64,000 bases of DNA from an uncultured Collinsella sp. (GTDB lineage: Bacteria; Actinomycetota; Coriobacteriia; Coriobacteriales; Coriobacteriaceae). The notes below the pieces were generated by a model that worked only from the letters and a program-made list of their open reading frames with translations, searched no databases and was not told the origin of the DNA. This document shows positions 17,861 through 26,109 of the stretch, in pieces. Positions within the stretch are counted from its first letter, which is position 1; each line of letters opens with the position of its first letter. The DNA lies in assembly GCA_958403385.1 (NCBI GenBank), contig CATXXC010000011.1, forward strand, positions 1 through 64,000. Reading direction: 5' to 3'. The translations under genes and the position numbers were made by a program.

Positions 17861-17972
17861 GTGAGTCTTCCGTTCGTTGCGGTGTTTCGGGTTGACCAAT
17901 TCTACCGCCGTGGGCGAGGCCATGCGCAAATCGGCTACCATGGTTGCAAACTTCTAGGAGAAAGGGCCGCCC

Positions 17973-19259
17973 ATGTCGGTCGATATAGCCACGTATGTCC
18001 ACGATCTTGCCGTTGCCGCCAAGGCAGCGTCGGCCTCGCTTGCCACGGCGAGCGATGAGCAGCGTCAGGAGGCCGTGCGCGCCATGGCCGCAGCACTGCG
18101 CAACGGTGTCGACTCCATCGTCGCCGCTAACGAGCTCGATATGTCCGCCGCGCGCGATGCGGGCACTTCGGCCGGACTGCTCGATCGCCTGCTGCTGACG
18201 CCCGAGCGCGTCGAGGGCATGGCCGCCGGCCTGGAAAAGCTCGCCGAGCTGCCCGATCCCGTGGGCCGCGTGCTCGACCACCGCGTGCTCGCAAGCGGCG
18301 TGGACCTGACCCGTGTGAGTGTGCCGCTGGGCCTGGTCGCCATGGTCTACGAGGCGCGCCCCAACGTGACGGCCGACGCCGCGGGCATCTGCATCCGCAC
18401 CGGCAACGCCTGCTTTCTGCGCGGCGGCTCGCTGGCCTATCACTCGTGTGCCATGATTGCCGAGCTGCTGGCCGATGCGCTCGAGGCCAAGGGCTTCCCG
18501 CGCGAGGCTGTGTCGATGATTGAGTCCACCGACCGCGAGGCCACTGGCGAGCTCATGAAGCTCCGCGGCATTGTCGACGTACTCATTCCACGTGGCGGTG
18601 CAGGCCTGATCCAGCGCTGCGTGCGCGAGTCACTCGTGCCGGTGATCGAGACGGGTACGGGCAACTGCCACATCTACGTGCATGAATCCGCCGACTTTGA
18701 TAAGGCGCTCAACATTATCGTTAATGCCAAGACCCAGCGCGTAGGCGTGTGCAATGCCGCCGAGTCGCTGCTGGTCGACCGTGCCGTGGCAGATTCGTTT
18801 TTGCCGGCGGTCGTTGCCGTGCTGCACGACCACGGCGTGCTCATTCACGGCGACGAGGCCACGTGCGCCGCATGCGCCGACGCTGGGCTTGCCGAGGGCG
18901 ACAACTACGTCGCCGCGACTGAGGAGGACTGGGGTCGCGAGTACCTGGCGCTCGAGATGAGCGTGAAGGTCGTGGCAAACGAGGACGAGGCCATCGCACA
19001 CATCAACCGCTACGGCACGATGCACTCCGAGGCCATCGTTGCCGAGGACACGGATGCTTGCGAGTGCTTCCTGGATGCGGTCGATGCCTCGGCCGTGTAC
19101 GCCAACGCCAGCACGCGCTTCACCGACGGCGGCGAGTTTGGCCTGGGCGCCGAGATCGGCATCTCGACCCAAAAACTCCACGCCCGTGGCCCCTTTGCCG
19201 CCGAGGCCCTCACCACCTACAAATACAAGCTCCGCGGCACCGGCCAGGTCCGCCCCTAA
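17973..19259 (+). CDS. proA: Glutamate-5-semialdehyde dehydrogenase (gamma-glutamyl phosphate reductase)
   Basis: The enzyme reduces gamma-glutamyl phosphate to glutamate semialdehyde with NADPH, the second step of proline synthesis. The 428-residue length is standard. The catalytic cysteine lies in ETGTGNCHIYVH near residue 230, and RPNVTADAAGICIRTGNA is the family signature near residue 130. The C-terminal FGLGAEIGISTQKLHARGP segment is nearly invariant in ProA. AGGAGAAAGG precedes the ATG. It is divergent from the iminopeptidase gene, with 112 bp between starts that probably hold both promoters. Confidence 0.95.
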   Translation: MSVDIATYVHDLAVAAKAASASLATASDEQRQEAVRAMAAALRNGVDSIVAANELDMSAARDAGTSAGLLDRLLLTPERVEGMAAGLEKLAELPDPVGRVLDHRVLASGVDLTRVSVPLGLVAMVYEARPNVTADAAGICIRTGNACFLRGGSLAYHSCAMIAELLADALEAKGFPREAVSMIESTDREATGELMKLRGIVDVLIPRGGAGLIQRCVRESLVPVIETGTGNCHIYVHESADFDKALNIIVNAKTQRVGVCNAAESLLVDRAVADSFLPAVVAVLHDHGVLIHGDEATCAACADAGLAEGDNYVAATEEDWGREYLALEMSVKVVANEDEAIAHINRYGTMHSEAIVAEDTDACECFLDAVDASAVYANASTRFTDGGEFGLGAEIGISTQKLHARGPFAAEALTTYKYKLRGTGQVRP

Positions 19260-19272
19260 CGCCCGCGCAAAC

Positions 19273-19314
19273 AAAAACCACCACAAAGGTGCCTGTTCCC
19301 TTTGTGGTGGATTT
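19273..19314 (+). repeat. Family A palindromic repeat, copy 5
   Basis: Hairpin 13 bp after the proA stop codon, between two convergent genes, with the core changed to TGCCTGTTCCC and the last arm ending GTGGATTTA. It could terminate from both sides. Confidence 0.8.
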
Positions 19315-19329
19315 AGGTGGCGTTGACGG

Positions 19330-19929
19330 TTAGGCCTGGAAGGTATCTCGGTCGGGGGCGAAGGACTGCATGGCCGCGATCGTGCGGTCAAAGAGCTCGG
19401 GGAGCTCCCAGCCCAACATCTCGGCGCCCTGCGAAATCACGTCGCGCGAGCAGCCGGCGGCAAAGCGTTTGTCCTTGAACTTCTTCTTGAGCGACTTGGT
19501 CGTAAAGTCCATAACGCTCTTGCTCGGGCGCATGATGACTGCAGCGCCGATCAGACCGGTGAGCTCATCGCAGGCAAACAAGATCTTTTCCATCTGCAGC
19601 TCGGGCTTGGGCAGCGAGGTGTTGAAGTCGGACGTGTGCGTCTGGATGGCGCGAATGAGCTCGGGAGACGCACCTTCGCCCTCAAGAATCTCGGCAGCAT
19701 AGATGGTGTGGTTCATGGGGTCGTCCTCATGCTCCTCCCAATCCAGGTCGTGCAGCAGACCGACGATGCCCCAAAACTCCTCGTTCTCGGGGTCGAACTC
19801 GCGCGCAAAGTAGCGCATAGTGCCCTCGACCGTCTCGCCATGGGTGATGTGGAACGGGTCCTTGTTGTGCTCGTTGAGCAGTTCGAACGCGCGGTCGCGG
19901 GTGATTCCGGCGGTAAGCGGCTCTGCCAT
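19330..19929 (-). CDS. HD-domain hydrolase
   Basis: The 199-residue cytosolic protein has an HD phosphohydrolase-type metal site: the HD dyad is H60-D61 in GLLHDLDW, with other potential ligands at H30 and in the HTIYAAEIL and IQTHTSDF segments. HD proteins cleave phosphate bonds in nucleotides and related molecules; this subgroup is widespread but its substrate is unknown. AAGGAG precedes the ATG. It follows carD on the same strand, with a family A hairpin between the two that probably separates the transcripts. Confidence 0.8.
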   Translation of the reverse strand: MAEPLTAGITRDRAFELLNEHNKDPFHITHGETVEGTMRYFAREFDPENEEFWGIVGLLHDLDWEEHEDDPMNHTIYAAEILEGEGASPELIRAIQTHTSDFNTSLPKPELQMEKILFACDELTGLIGAAVIMRPSKSVMDFTTKSLKKKFKDKRFAAGCSRDVISQGAEMLGWELPELFDRTIAAMQSFAPDRDTFQA

Positions 19930-19983
19930 AAGAGACTCCTTGTGCTCGTGGGTATCGATAAGAATGAATACTACTAGAACAAG

Positions 19984-20025
19984 AAAACCACCACAAAGGT
20001 GCCTGTCCCCTTTGTGGTGGTTTTT
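19984..20025 (+). repeat. Family A palindromic repeat, copy 6
   Basis: Arms AAAACCACCACAAAGG and CCTTTGTGGTGGTTTTT with core TGCCTGTCC, lying 12 bp after the carD stop codon and upstream of the HD gene. Confidence 0.85.
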
Positions 20026-20037
20026 GGCGCGGATGGG

Positions 20038-20523
20038 TTAGTTGAGGGCGGCTTGGGCTAGGCGGGCTTCGGCGGCCTCCTCGGTGACGCCCAAGGCCAC
20101 GGCGAACTCCTCGATGGAGCGGCGTTTGGCCTCCTTGAGTACGCGCATGTAGTAGGAGCTGGGTTTTTTATCAGCTTCCTCGGCCTGGCGAATGCGGTGC
20201 ATCATGGTCTTTGCCACGCGGACCGTCTCGGGCGCGCCCAGCTTGAGCTGCTGCTTAAAGTGCGTCTCCTCAAGTGAACTGTTGCGCTCGGTAAAAGTGT
20301 CGCACTCCAGCTCGTCATAGTGGCTCAGCAGGTGCTCGGCATCTTGCTGCGAGATGGCGGCGTGCAAACGGTCGGCCTGCGCCACGGGGTACATGAGGAT
20401 CGTCTGCGCATGTCCCTGCTTGGTCTCGAGCAGTAGCATGGGCTGCGGTGTGTCGTCCCTAAAACCGACGACGGTGCAGACTCCCTGACCCGGATGAATG
20501 ACGTGTTGACCGATTGAGAACAT
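20038..20523 (-). CDS. CarD-family transcription regulator
   Basis: The 161-residue protein opens with the RNA polymerase-interacting Tudor-like domain of CarD/TRCF (residues 1-60; GQHVIHPGQGVCTVVGF) and continues with a helical domain. CarD proteins bind the RNA polymerase beta subunit and stabilise open promoter complexes, often at rRNA promoters. The C-terminal helical part has the expected basic surface (around AKTMMHRIRQAEEADKK). GGAGG precedes the ATG. It is divergent from argS. The 342-bp interval 20524-20865 must hold both promoters; it is AT-richer than average and contains no other gene I can see. Confidence 0.85.
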   Translation of the reverse strand: MFSIGQHVIHPGQGVCTVVGFRDDTPQPMLLLETKQGHAQTILMYPVAQADRLHAAISQQDAEHLLSHYDELECDTFTERNSSLEETHFKQQLKLGAPETVRVAKTMMHRIRQAEEADKKPSSYYMRVLKEAKRRSIEEFAVALGVTEEAAEARLAQAALN

Positions 20524-20865
20524 GCTACCTCCAACTTATACGAATTTACGTATGTCTAGAATAACACGCTGACGTGCGCAAACCCTTACTTTATGCAGGA
20601 AAAGCACACAACTCCGATAGGTAAGAGTATTCGATAACAGGCGCAGCTCATTCACACCTTTATGCATTTTCAACGCCTGCATAATCTGCAGGCAGACTGG
20701 CATCTTTGAGTGACTCCATACAAGCTGTAGTCAATTTTGTGCATATGCAATATCGATTGGCTTTACCCTGCGACAGTGCCCGTCGCTTGTGATAGAGTGC
20801 TACAAACTCTGGCTTTTGCCCTACGAGTGACCAAGAGCTCGGGGGCTTTAACACAAGGAGGATCT

Positions 20866-22719
20866 ATGCCCGAGAAGATTGAAGAGCTGGTACGCGCTGC
20901 GCTTGCTGCGGCCCAGGAGGCCGGCGACCTTTCCGCATTTGAACTTGACGATTGCGCTATCGAGCGACCGGCTGACACTTCTCATGGCGAGTGGACCTCT
21001 ACCATGGCCCTGAAGTCCGCCAAGCTGGCCCATTGCGCCCCGCGCAAGATCGCCGAGGCCATCGTTGCCCATATGCCCGAGGACCCCGCGATCGAGAAGG
21101 TCGAGATCGCAGGCCCCGGCTTCATCAACTTCTACCTCTCCGTTGCCGTCAAGAATGCCATCTTTGGCGAGGCTCGCGAGAAGGGTATGGACTTCGCTAA
21201 GTCCAACGTCGGTGGCGGCCTGAAGACCCAGGTCGAGTTCGTCTCCGCCAACCCCGTCGGCCCCATGCACATCGGCCATGGCCGCTGGGCCGCTCTGGGC
21301 GACTCCCTTTGCCGTGTGATGGACCACGCCGGTTACGATATCCAGCGTGAGTTCTACATTAACGACCACGGCTCTCAGATGAACACCTTCGGCAACTCCA
21401 TCAGCACGCGCTATATGCAGCTTGCCGACATCATCGCCAAGCAGGGCGTGGATATCGACGAGGCTCACAAGCTGCTGATCGCCGACCGCGACGCCTTTGT
21501 TGCCGATGAGAACGACGAGCATCCCGAGGCCCATCCGTATCAGGACAACTTTGCCGAGACTCTGGGCAAGGACTCCTACGGCGGCGACTACATCATCGAC
21601 GAGGCCGCCGAGTTCTGGCGCACCGACGGCGATAAGTGGGTCAACGCCGATCCGCAGGAGCGCATGGAGAGCTTCCGCGAGCGCGGCTATGTAAAGATGG
21701 TCGACAACATGCGCGACCTTTGCCATGCCGTTAACTGCGACTTCGATCGTTGGTTCTCCGAGCGCTCGCTGTATGTGAAGGACACCGAGGGTGAGACCGC
21801 CGGCACCTCCGCCGTCGACCGCGCCTTTGAGAAGCTCGACAAGATGGGCTACCTCTACACCAAGGACGGCGCCCTGTGGTTCCGCTCCACCGACCTGGGC
21901 GACGACAAGGACCGCGTGCTGATCAAGTCCGACGGTGAGTACACCTACTTTGCCTCCGACGTCGCCTATCACTGGGATAAGTTCCAGCGCGTCGACCACG
22001 TCATCGACATCTGGGGCGCCGACCACCACGGCTACATCGAGCGCGTCCGCTGCGTCTGCGACGCCTTGGGTTACCCCGGCAAGTTCGAGGTTCTGCTGGG
22101 CCAGCTCGTCAACCTGCTGCGTAACGGCAAGCCCGTCCGTATGTCCAAGCGCAAGGGCACCATGGTGACCCTGCAGGAGCTCGTCGACGAGGTTGGCTCC
22201 GACGCCGCTCGTTACACGCTCATCTCCAAGAGCTCCAACCAGATGGTCGACTTCGATATCGAGGCCGTCAAGAAGCGCGATAACTCCAACCCGGTCTATT
22301 ACGTGCAGTACGCTCACGCCCGCGTGTGCTCCATCCTGCGTCGTGCCGCTGACGTTACGCCCGAGCAGGCTGACGAGATGGGCATGAAGGCCGTCGCCGC
22401 CAAGGCCATCGGTGAGAACGTCGATTACTCGCTGCTGACCGACCCGACCGAGCTCGCCCTTTCGCGTAAGCTCAACGAGCTCACCGACCTCATCGCCAGC
22501 TGCGCTCGCGACCGCGCCCCGTTCCGTCTGACGCACTTTGCCGAGGAACTCGCCGGCGACTTCCACAGCTTCTACGCTGCCTGCCAGGTTCTGCCGAGCG
22601 AGGGCCGTCCCGTCGACCCCGAGCTTTCGCGCGCCCGTCTGGCCGCTTGCGACGCCGTCCGCGTGACGCTCGCCCTGGTGCTCACCCTTGTTGGTGTCTC
22701 CGCTCCCGAGCAGATGTAA
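20866..22719 (+). CDS. argS: Arginyl-tRNA synthetase
   Basis: This class I synthetase charges tRNA-Arg. The 617 residues include an N-terminal Add-1-type domain (about 1-105), the HIGH motif in NPVGPMHIGHGR (about 129-140), a KMSKS-type loop RMSKRKGT near residue 425 and the DALR anticodon-binding domain at the C-terminus. ATG 20866 follows AAGGAGG and is chosen over the longer opening at 20737. A long open frame on the opposite strand is a codon-bias artefact. The gene ends in its own intrinsic terminator. Confidence 0.95.
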   Translation: MPEKIEELVRAALAAAQEAGDLSAFELDDCAIERPADTSHGEWTSTMALKSAKLAHCAPRKIAEAIVAHMPEDPAIEKVEIAGPGFINFYLSVAVKNAIFGEAREKGMDFAKSNVGGGLKTQVEFVSANPVGPMHIGHGRWAALGDSLCRVMDHAGYDIQREFYINDHGSQMNTFGNSISTRYMQLADIIAKQGVDIDEAHKLLIADRDAFVADENDEHPEAHPYQDNFAETLGKDSYGGDYIIDEAAEFWRTDGDKWVNADPQERMESFRERGYVKMVDNMRDLCHAVNCDFDRWFSERSLYVKDTEGETAGTSAVDRAFEKLDKMGYLYTKDGALWFRSTDLGDDKDRVLIKSDGEYTYFASDVAYHWDKFQRVDHVIDIWGADHHGYIERVRCVCDALGYPGKFEVLLGQLVNLLRNGKPVRMSKRKGTMVTLQELVDEVGSDAARYTLISKSSNQMVDFDIEAVKKRDNSNPVYYVQYAHARVCSILRRAADVTPEQADEMGMKAVAAKAIGENVDYSLLTDPTELALSRKLNELTDLIASCARDRAPFRLTHFAEELAGDFHSFYAACQVLPSEGRPVDPELSRARLAACDAVRVTLALVLTLVGVSAPEQM

Positions 22720-22765
22720 GCTACGGGTCATTTGACCGCGCAGGTTCGGCTTTGCTGAGCCCTAT

Positions 22766-22799
22766 AAGCCCGATCTCCATGCGGAGGTCGGGCTTTTTG
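22766..22799 (+). terminator. Intrinsic terminator after argS
   Basis: AAGCCCGATCTCC pairs with GGAGGTCGGGCTT around a 4-base loop, followed by TTTTTG. Confidence 0.85.
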
Positions 22800-22842
22800 C
22801 AAACGCCGACGTATTGACGAATTTGGAACTGCTGGAAATACG

Positions 22843-22993
22843 AAACTATGCCGGTTTACTACGATGAATATGAGAAATTCCAACCACGCCGGCTTTTCGC
22901 AAAAAAGTGCAGGGCATCTACCTGCGGTTTTAGTTCAACAAGTTTCGGAGTGGTCGCGGTTGAGCGATTCATCGTAGTAAACCGCCATAGTTT
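22843..22993. repeat. Palindromic element with 27-bp inverted arms
   Basis: The arm at 22843-22869 (AAACTATGCCGGTTTACTACGATGAAT without its last bases) is mirrored at 22967-22993 with one mismatch. The 97-bp interior has no gene. The size and structure suggest a MITE-like unit or a long hairpin. It occupies much of the 529-bp gap between argS and rho (22720-23248). Confidence 0.8.
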
Positions 22994-23044
22994 TGGCGGA
23001 GGCAGTCAGATTTGTGGGCGGTAAACCAAAGAGTGCCCCTTTTG

Positions 23045-23076
23045 ACTAGTCGTTTAAGAGCGTTCCCAATGACTAA
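23045..23076. repeat. Partial family B repeat module
   Basis: ACTAGTCGTTTAAGAGCGTT and the following CCCAATGACTAA match the third module of the 3604-3744 composite. It lies upstream of rho; the remaining DNA to 23248 should hold the rho promoter and leader. Confidence 0.65.
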
Positions 23077-23248
23077 GTTGCAGGTGGTTGCGGTTGTGTT
23101 ACACTAACGCTGCGTATATGACGCAATCATCTCGATACAGATCAATGATGTCCGTCGTTTTGAACGGAACTAGACTGTTTAGCCGCCCTGAAGGTTTATG
23201 CAGGGAGCATGTGATCACAGGGCTTGAAAAGAAAGTTGAGCAAACACT

Positions 23249-25798
23249 GTGTCTGATCAACAGCAAGAAAACGAAATAACGACGACGCAAGCCGCTCCCG
23301 CTGCACCGGTTGCGTCGGACCAGGTCGCGGCGCCCGCGCATGCCTCGGCTCCTGAGACGCCTAAGGCTGCTTCGACGCCTGCGCCTGCAACTGGTGAGGA
23401 GGCTGCTCCGGCAAAGCCCAAGCTCACGCGCCGCACGGCCAAGCCTGCCGCTGACGGCGAGGAGGTCACCAAGCCCAAGCGCCGTACCACGCGCACGACG
23501 CGCGCCAAGCGCACCGTTGCAGCTGACTCCTCGGCGCCGATTTCCGATGAGGTCGCGCAGGCACGTGCGTTGGCGCAGATTAGCGAGGCTCAGGTGGTGC
23601 GCGCCCGCCGTCGTGCTGCCGAGCGCGAGGCCGCGGCTCTGACCGAGCTTGCAGCTCCGTCTGTGCCCGAGACGCCTGACGCCACCGAGACCCCTGCCGC
23701 CGACCTGCCGACCGAGAAGCCGGCACCGCGCACACGCCGCCGCACGGCTGCTAAGGCCGAGCAGGTTGCGGAACAGGTAGCCCCCGAGCTCACTGAGGCT
23801 TCGGTCCGTTCCGCGGCAGGGGAGCGCACATCGCCTGTTGAGCCCGCTGCGCCTGTCGAGGCCAACGAAGCTCCCGTTGTCGATCCGGCTTTGCGCCCGC
23901 ACCGTCGCGGTCGCAAGCCCAAGGCCTTTGTCGAGGCCGAGAAGGCCGCAGCCGCAGCCGCCGCCGCTCGGGATGCTGCGGCGACCGCCATGTCCTCAAC
24001 TGCTGCCGATGCACCCGTCCAGGATGCTACGACTTCCGAGGCCGTTTCTGCCGATGTCGATTCCGCCGACGTCCGTCCCGGTCGCAGCCGTCGCACTGCT
24101 GCTAAGCGCACGTCCAAGGCTAAGGCTGCCAAGAAGGGTGCGTCCGAGGATTCCGCCGAGACGACCACCGATGCATCGACTGATGTCGCCGAGCCCCAGG
24201 ACATCGAACAGCCTGCGCCCGAGAAGCCCAAGCGCGGTCGTAAGAAGTCCGCTAAGGTCAAGGCGTCCGAGCAACAGGCTGATGTCGAAGCACAGGTCGA
24301 TTCCGGCGCCGAGGCCAATGACGCCGCTGCGGCCAATGTTGATACCGCTGCAACCGATGGTGCCGCCCCCGCCGAGGGCGAAGACGGCGCTCGCCCCAAC
24401 CGTCACCAGCACAAGCGCAACGACGAGCGCAACGAGCGCAAGGACGACCGCAACAACGACCGTCGCAACCGCCAGCGCGATCGCAAACAGCGCAACAAGG
24501 AGCGTAATGCCGCCCCCACCGAGCCCACGCTTTCGCGCGAGGAACTCGCGGCCATGAAGGTCGCCGAGCTGCGCGAAAAGGCCAAGGAGTTCGAGATCGA
24601 GACGACCGGCAAGAAGAAGGCCGAGCTCGTCGAGGAAATCTACACCACCGCCGCGAAGGCCGAGGGCTTCCGCGATATCAAGGGCATCCTGCAGATTCGC
24701 CCGGACAGCTCCGGCATCATCCACGCCCATGGCTACATGAAGTCCAACGACGACGCCTTCGTGCCCGCTTACCTCATCCGCTCCGCGCGCCTGCGCACGG
24801 GCGACGTCATCGAGGGCTCGCTGCGTCCTTCGCGCGGCGGCGACAAGCGCGCCGGCCTCGCCAAAATCACGACCATCAACGGTCTTGACCCCGAGCAGAT
24901 TCGCAACCGTCCCAAGTTCGGCGACCTCACCCCGGTCTATCCCAACGAGCCGCTGCGCATGGAGCACGGCAAGGACTCTATTACCGGTCGCGCCATCGAC
25001 ATCGTTTCGCCGATCGGCAAGGGCCAGCGCGGCCTGATCGTGTCGCCGCCCAAGGCCGGCAAGACCACGATCCTCAAGAAGATCTGCCAGTCCATCTCGA
25101 TCAATAATCCCGAGGTGCACCTCATCTGCCTGCTCGTCGACGAGCGCCCCGAAGAGGTCACCGACATGCAGCGCTCCATTAAGGGCGAGGTCGTGGCCTC
25201 CACCTTCGATATGCCTGCCGACAACCACACCCGCGTGGCAGAGCTCGTCATCGAGCGCGCCAAGCGCATCGTGGAGCTTGGTGGCGACGTCGTGGTGGTG
25301 CTCGACTCCATCACGCGCCTTGCCCGCGCTTACAACCTTGCGGCGCCTGCCTCGGGCCGTATCCTTTCGGGTGGTGTCGATTCGGCGGCCCTGTATCCGC
25401 CCAAGCGCTTCCTGGGCGCTGCCCGCAATATCGAGAACGGCGGTTCGCTCACCATCCTGGCCTCTGCCCTCATCGACACCGGTTCCAAGATGGACGAGGT
25501 CATCTTTGAGGAGTTCAAGGGCACCGGCAACATGGAGCTCAAGCTCGACCGCGACCTGGCCGACCGTCGTATCTTCCCGGCCATCGACCCCGTCGCCTCC
25601 GGTACGCGCAACGAGGACCTGCTGGTCGACGAGCAGATGCGCCCGTTTGTCTTTGGTCTGCGCCGCATCCTTGCCGGCATGAACAATACCGAGCGCGCGG
25701 CCGCGTCGTTTATCAAGGGTCTCAAGGGCACCAACACCAACCAGGAGTTCTTGGTGCGTTCGGCCAAAAAGCACAGCGACTACGAGCAGACGTTCTAA
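23249..25798 (+). CDS. rho: Transcription termination factor Rho with long N-terminal extension
   Basis: Rho is the hexameric RNA helicase that ends transcription. The 849 residues are about twice the E. coli length. Residues 1-420 are a low-complexity Ala/Glu/Pro/Lys/Arg region with a basic stretch near 380-420 (repeated N-D-R and N-E-R). A Rho_N domain follows (about 428-470), then the RNA-binding OB fold (ILQIRPDSSGIIHAHGYM) and the ATPase core with Walker A PPKAGKTT near 599 and Walker B VVVVLDS near 680. Long insertions are known in actinobacterial Rho. The start is a GTG with only a weak AAGAAAG upstream. An intrinsic terminator follows the gene. Confidence 0.95.
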   Translation: MSDQQQENEITTTQAAPAAPVASDQVAAPAHASAPETPKAASTPAPATGEEAAPAKPKLTRRTAKPAADGEEVTKPKRRTTRTTRAKRTVAADSSAPISDEVAQARALAQISEAQVVRARRRAAEREAAALTELAAPSVPETPDATETPAADLPTEKPAPRTRRRTAAKAEQVAEQVAPELTEASVRSAAGERTSPVEPAAPVEANEAPVVDPALRPHRRGRKPKAFVEAEKAAAAAAAARDAAATAMSSTAADAPVQDATTSEAVSADVDSADVRPGRSRRTAAKRTSKAKAAKKGASEDSAETTTDASTDVAEPQDIEQPAPEKPKRGRKKSAKVKASEQQADVEAQVDSGAEANDAAAANVDTAATDGAAPAEGEDGARPNRHQHKRNDERNERKDDRNNDRRNRQRDRKQRNKERNAAPTEPTLSREELAAMKVAELREKAKEFEIETTGKKKAELVEEIYTTAAKAEGFRDIKGILQIRPDSSGIIHAHGYMKSNDDAFVPAYLIRSARLRTGDVIEGSLRPSRGGDKRAGLAKITTINGLDPEQIRNRPKFGDLTPVYPNEPLRMEHGKDSITGRAIDIVSPIGKGQRGLIVSPPKAGKTTILKKICQSISINNPEVHLICLLVDERPEEVTDMQRSIKGEVVASTFDMPADNHTRVAELVIERAKRIVELGGDVVVVLDSITRLARAYNLAAPASGRILSGGVDSAALYPPKRFLGAARNIENGGSLTILASALIDTGSKMDEVIFEEFKGTGNMELKLDRDLADRRIFPAIDPVASGTRNEDLLVDEQMRPFVFGLRRILAGMNNTERAAASFIKGLKGTNTNQEFLVRSAKKHSDYEQTF

Positions 25799-25835
25799 TT
25801 CGCCAATCGCACGCGGCGTTATTGCCAGCGCGATG

Positions 25836-25868
25836 AAGGGTCGGGGCTTGCGCCTCGGCCCTTTTTTA
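25836..25868 (+). terminator. Intrinsic terminator after rho
   Basis: AAGGGTCGGGGC pairs, with two G-U pairs, with GCCTCGGCCCTT around TTGC and is followed by TTTTTATTT. The rest of the 311-bp gap to 26109 shows nothing else I can name. Confidence 0.8.
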
Positions 25869-26109
25869 TTTCGCCACTCGGCGCCAATTATCGACCATAA
25901 GACCGACGAGCAGCGGGTTTCCCGTTTCAATCCGACATCGTCGCTTGCAATCGGCAGGGCGGTTTCGCATAATAGCTTTTAAGCTTCGCGACGGAAAACG
26001 CAGATGAAACGAACCATATACCGTTGCTTTGGGGCATAGCCCCGCTTCATCTTCTCTCGCGCAGCCAACTGAATGATGCGATTTGGGTGCTGGAAGATGG
26101 GGAGAGCTC

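Noticed and set aside
5570..20025. The repeated hairpins as a CRISPR array
   Set aside because: Copies are dispersed over 14 kb as single units without regular spacers or cas genes.
20848..22731. A 627-codon open frame antisense to argS
   Set aside because: It mirrors argS throughout and arises from strong third-position GC bias; argS is unmistakable.
23996..25930. A 644-codon open frame antisense to rho
   Set aside because: It lies opposite the certain rho gene, with no ribosome binding site or recognisable domain.
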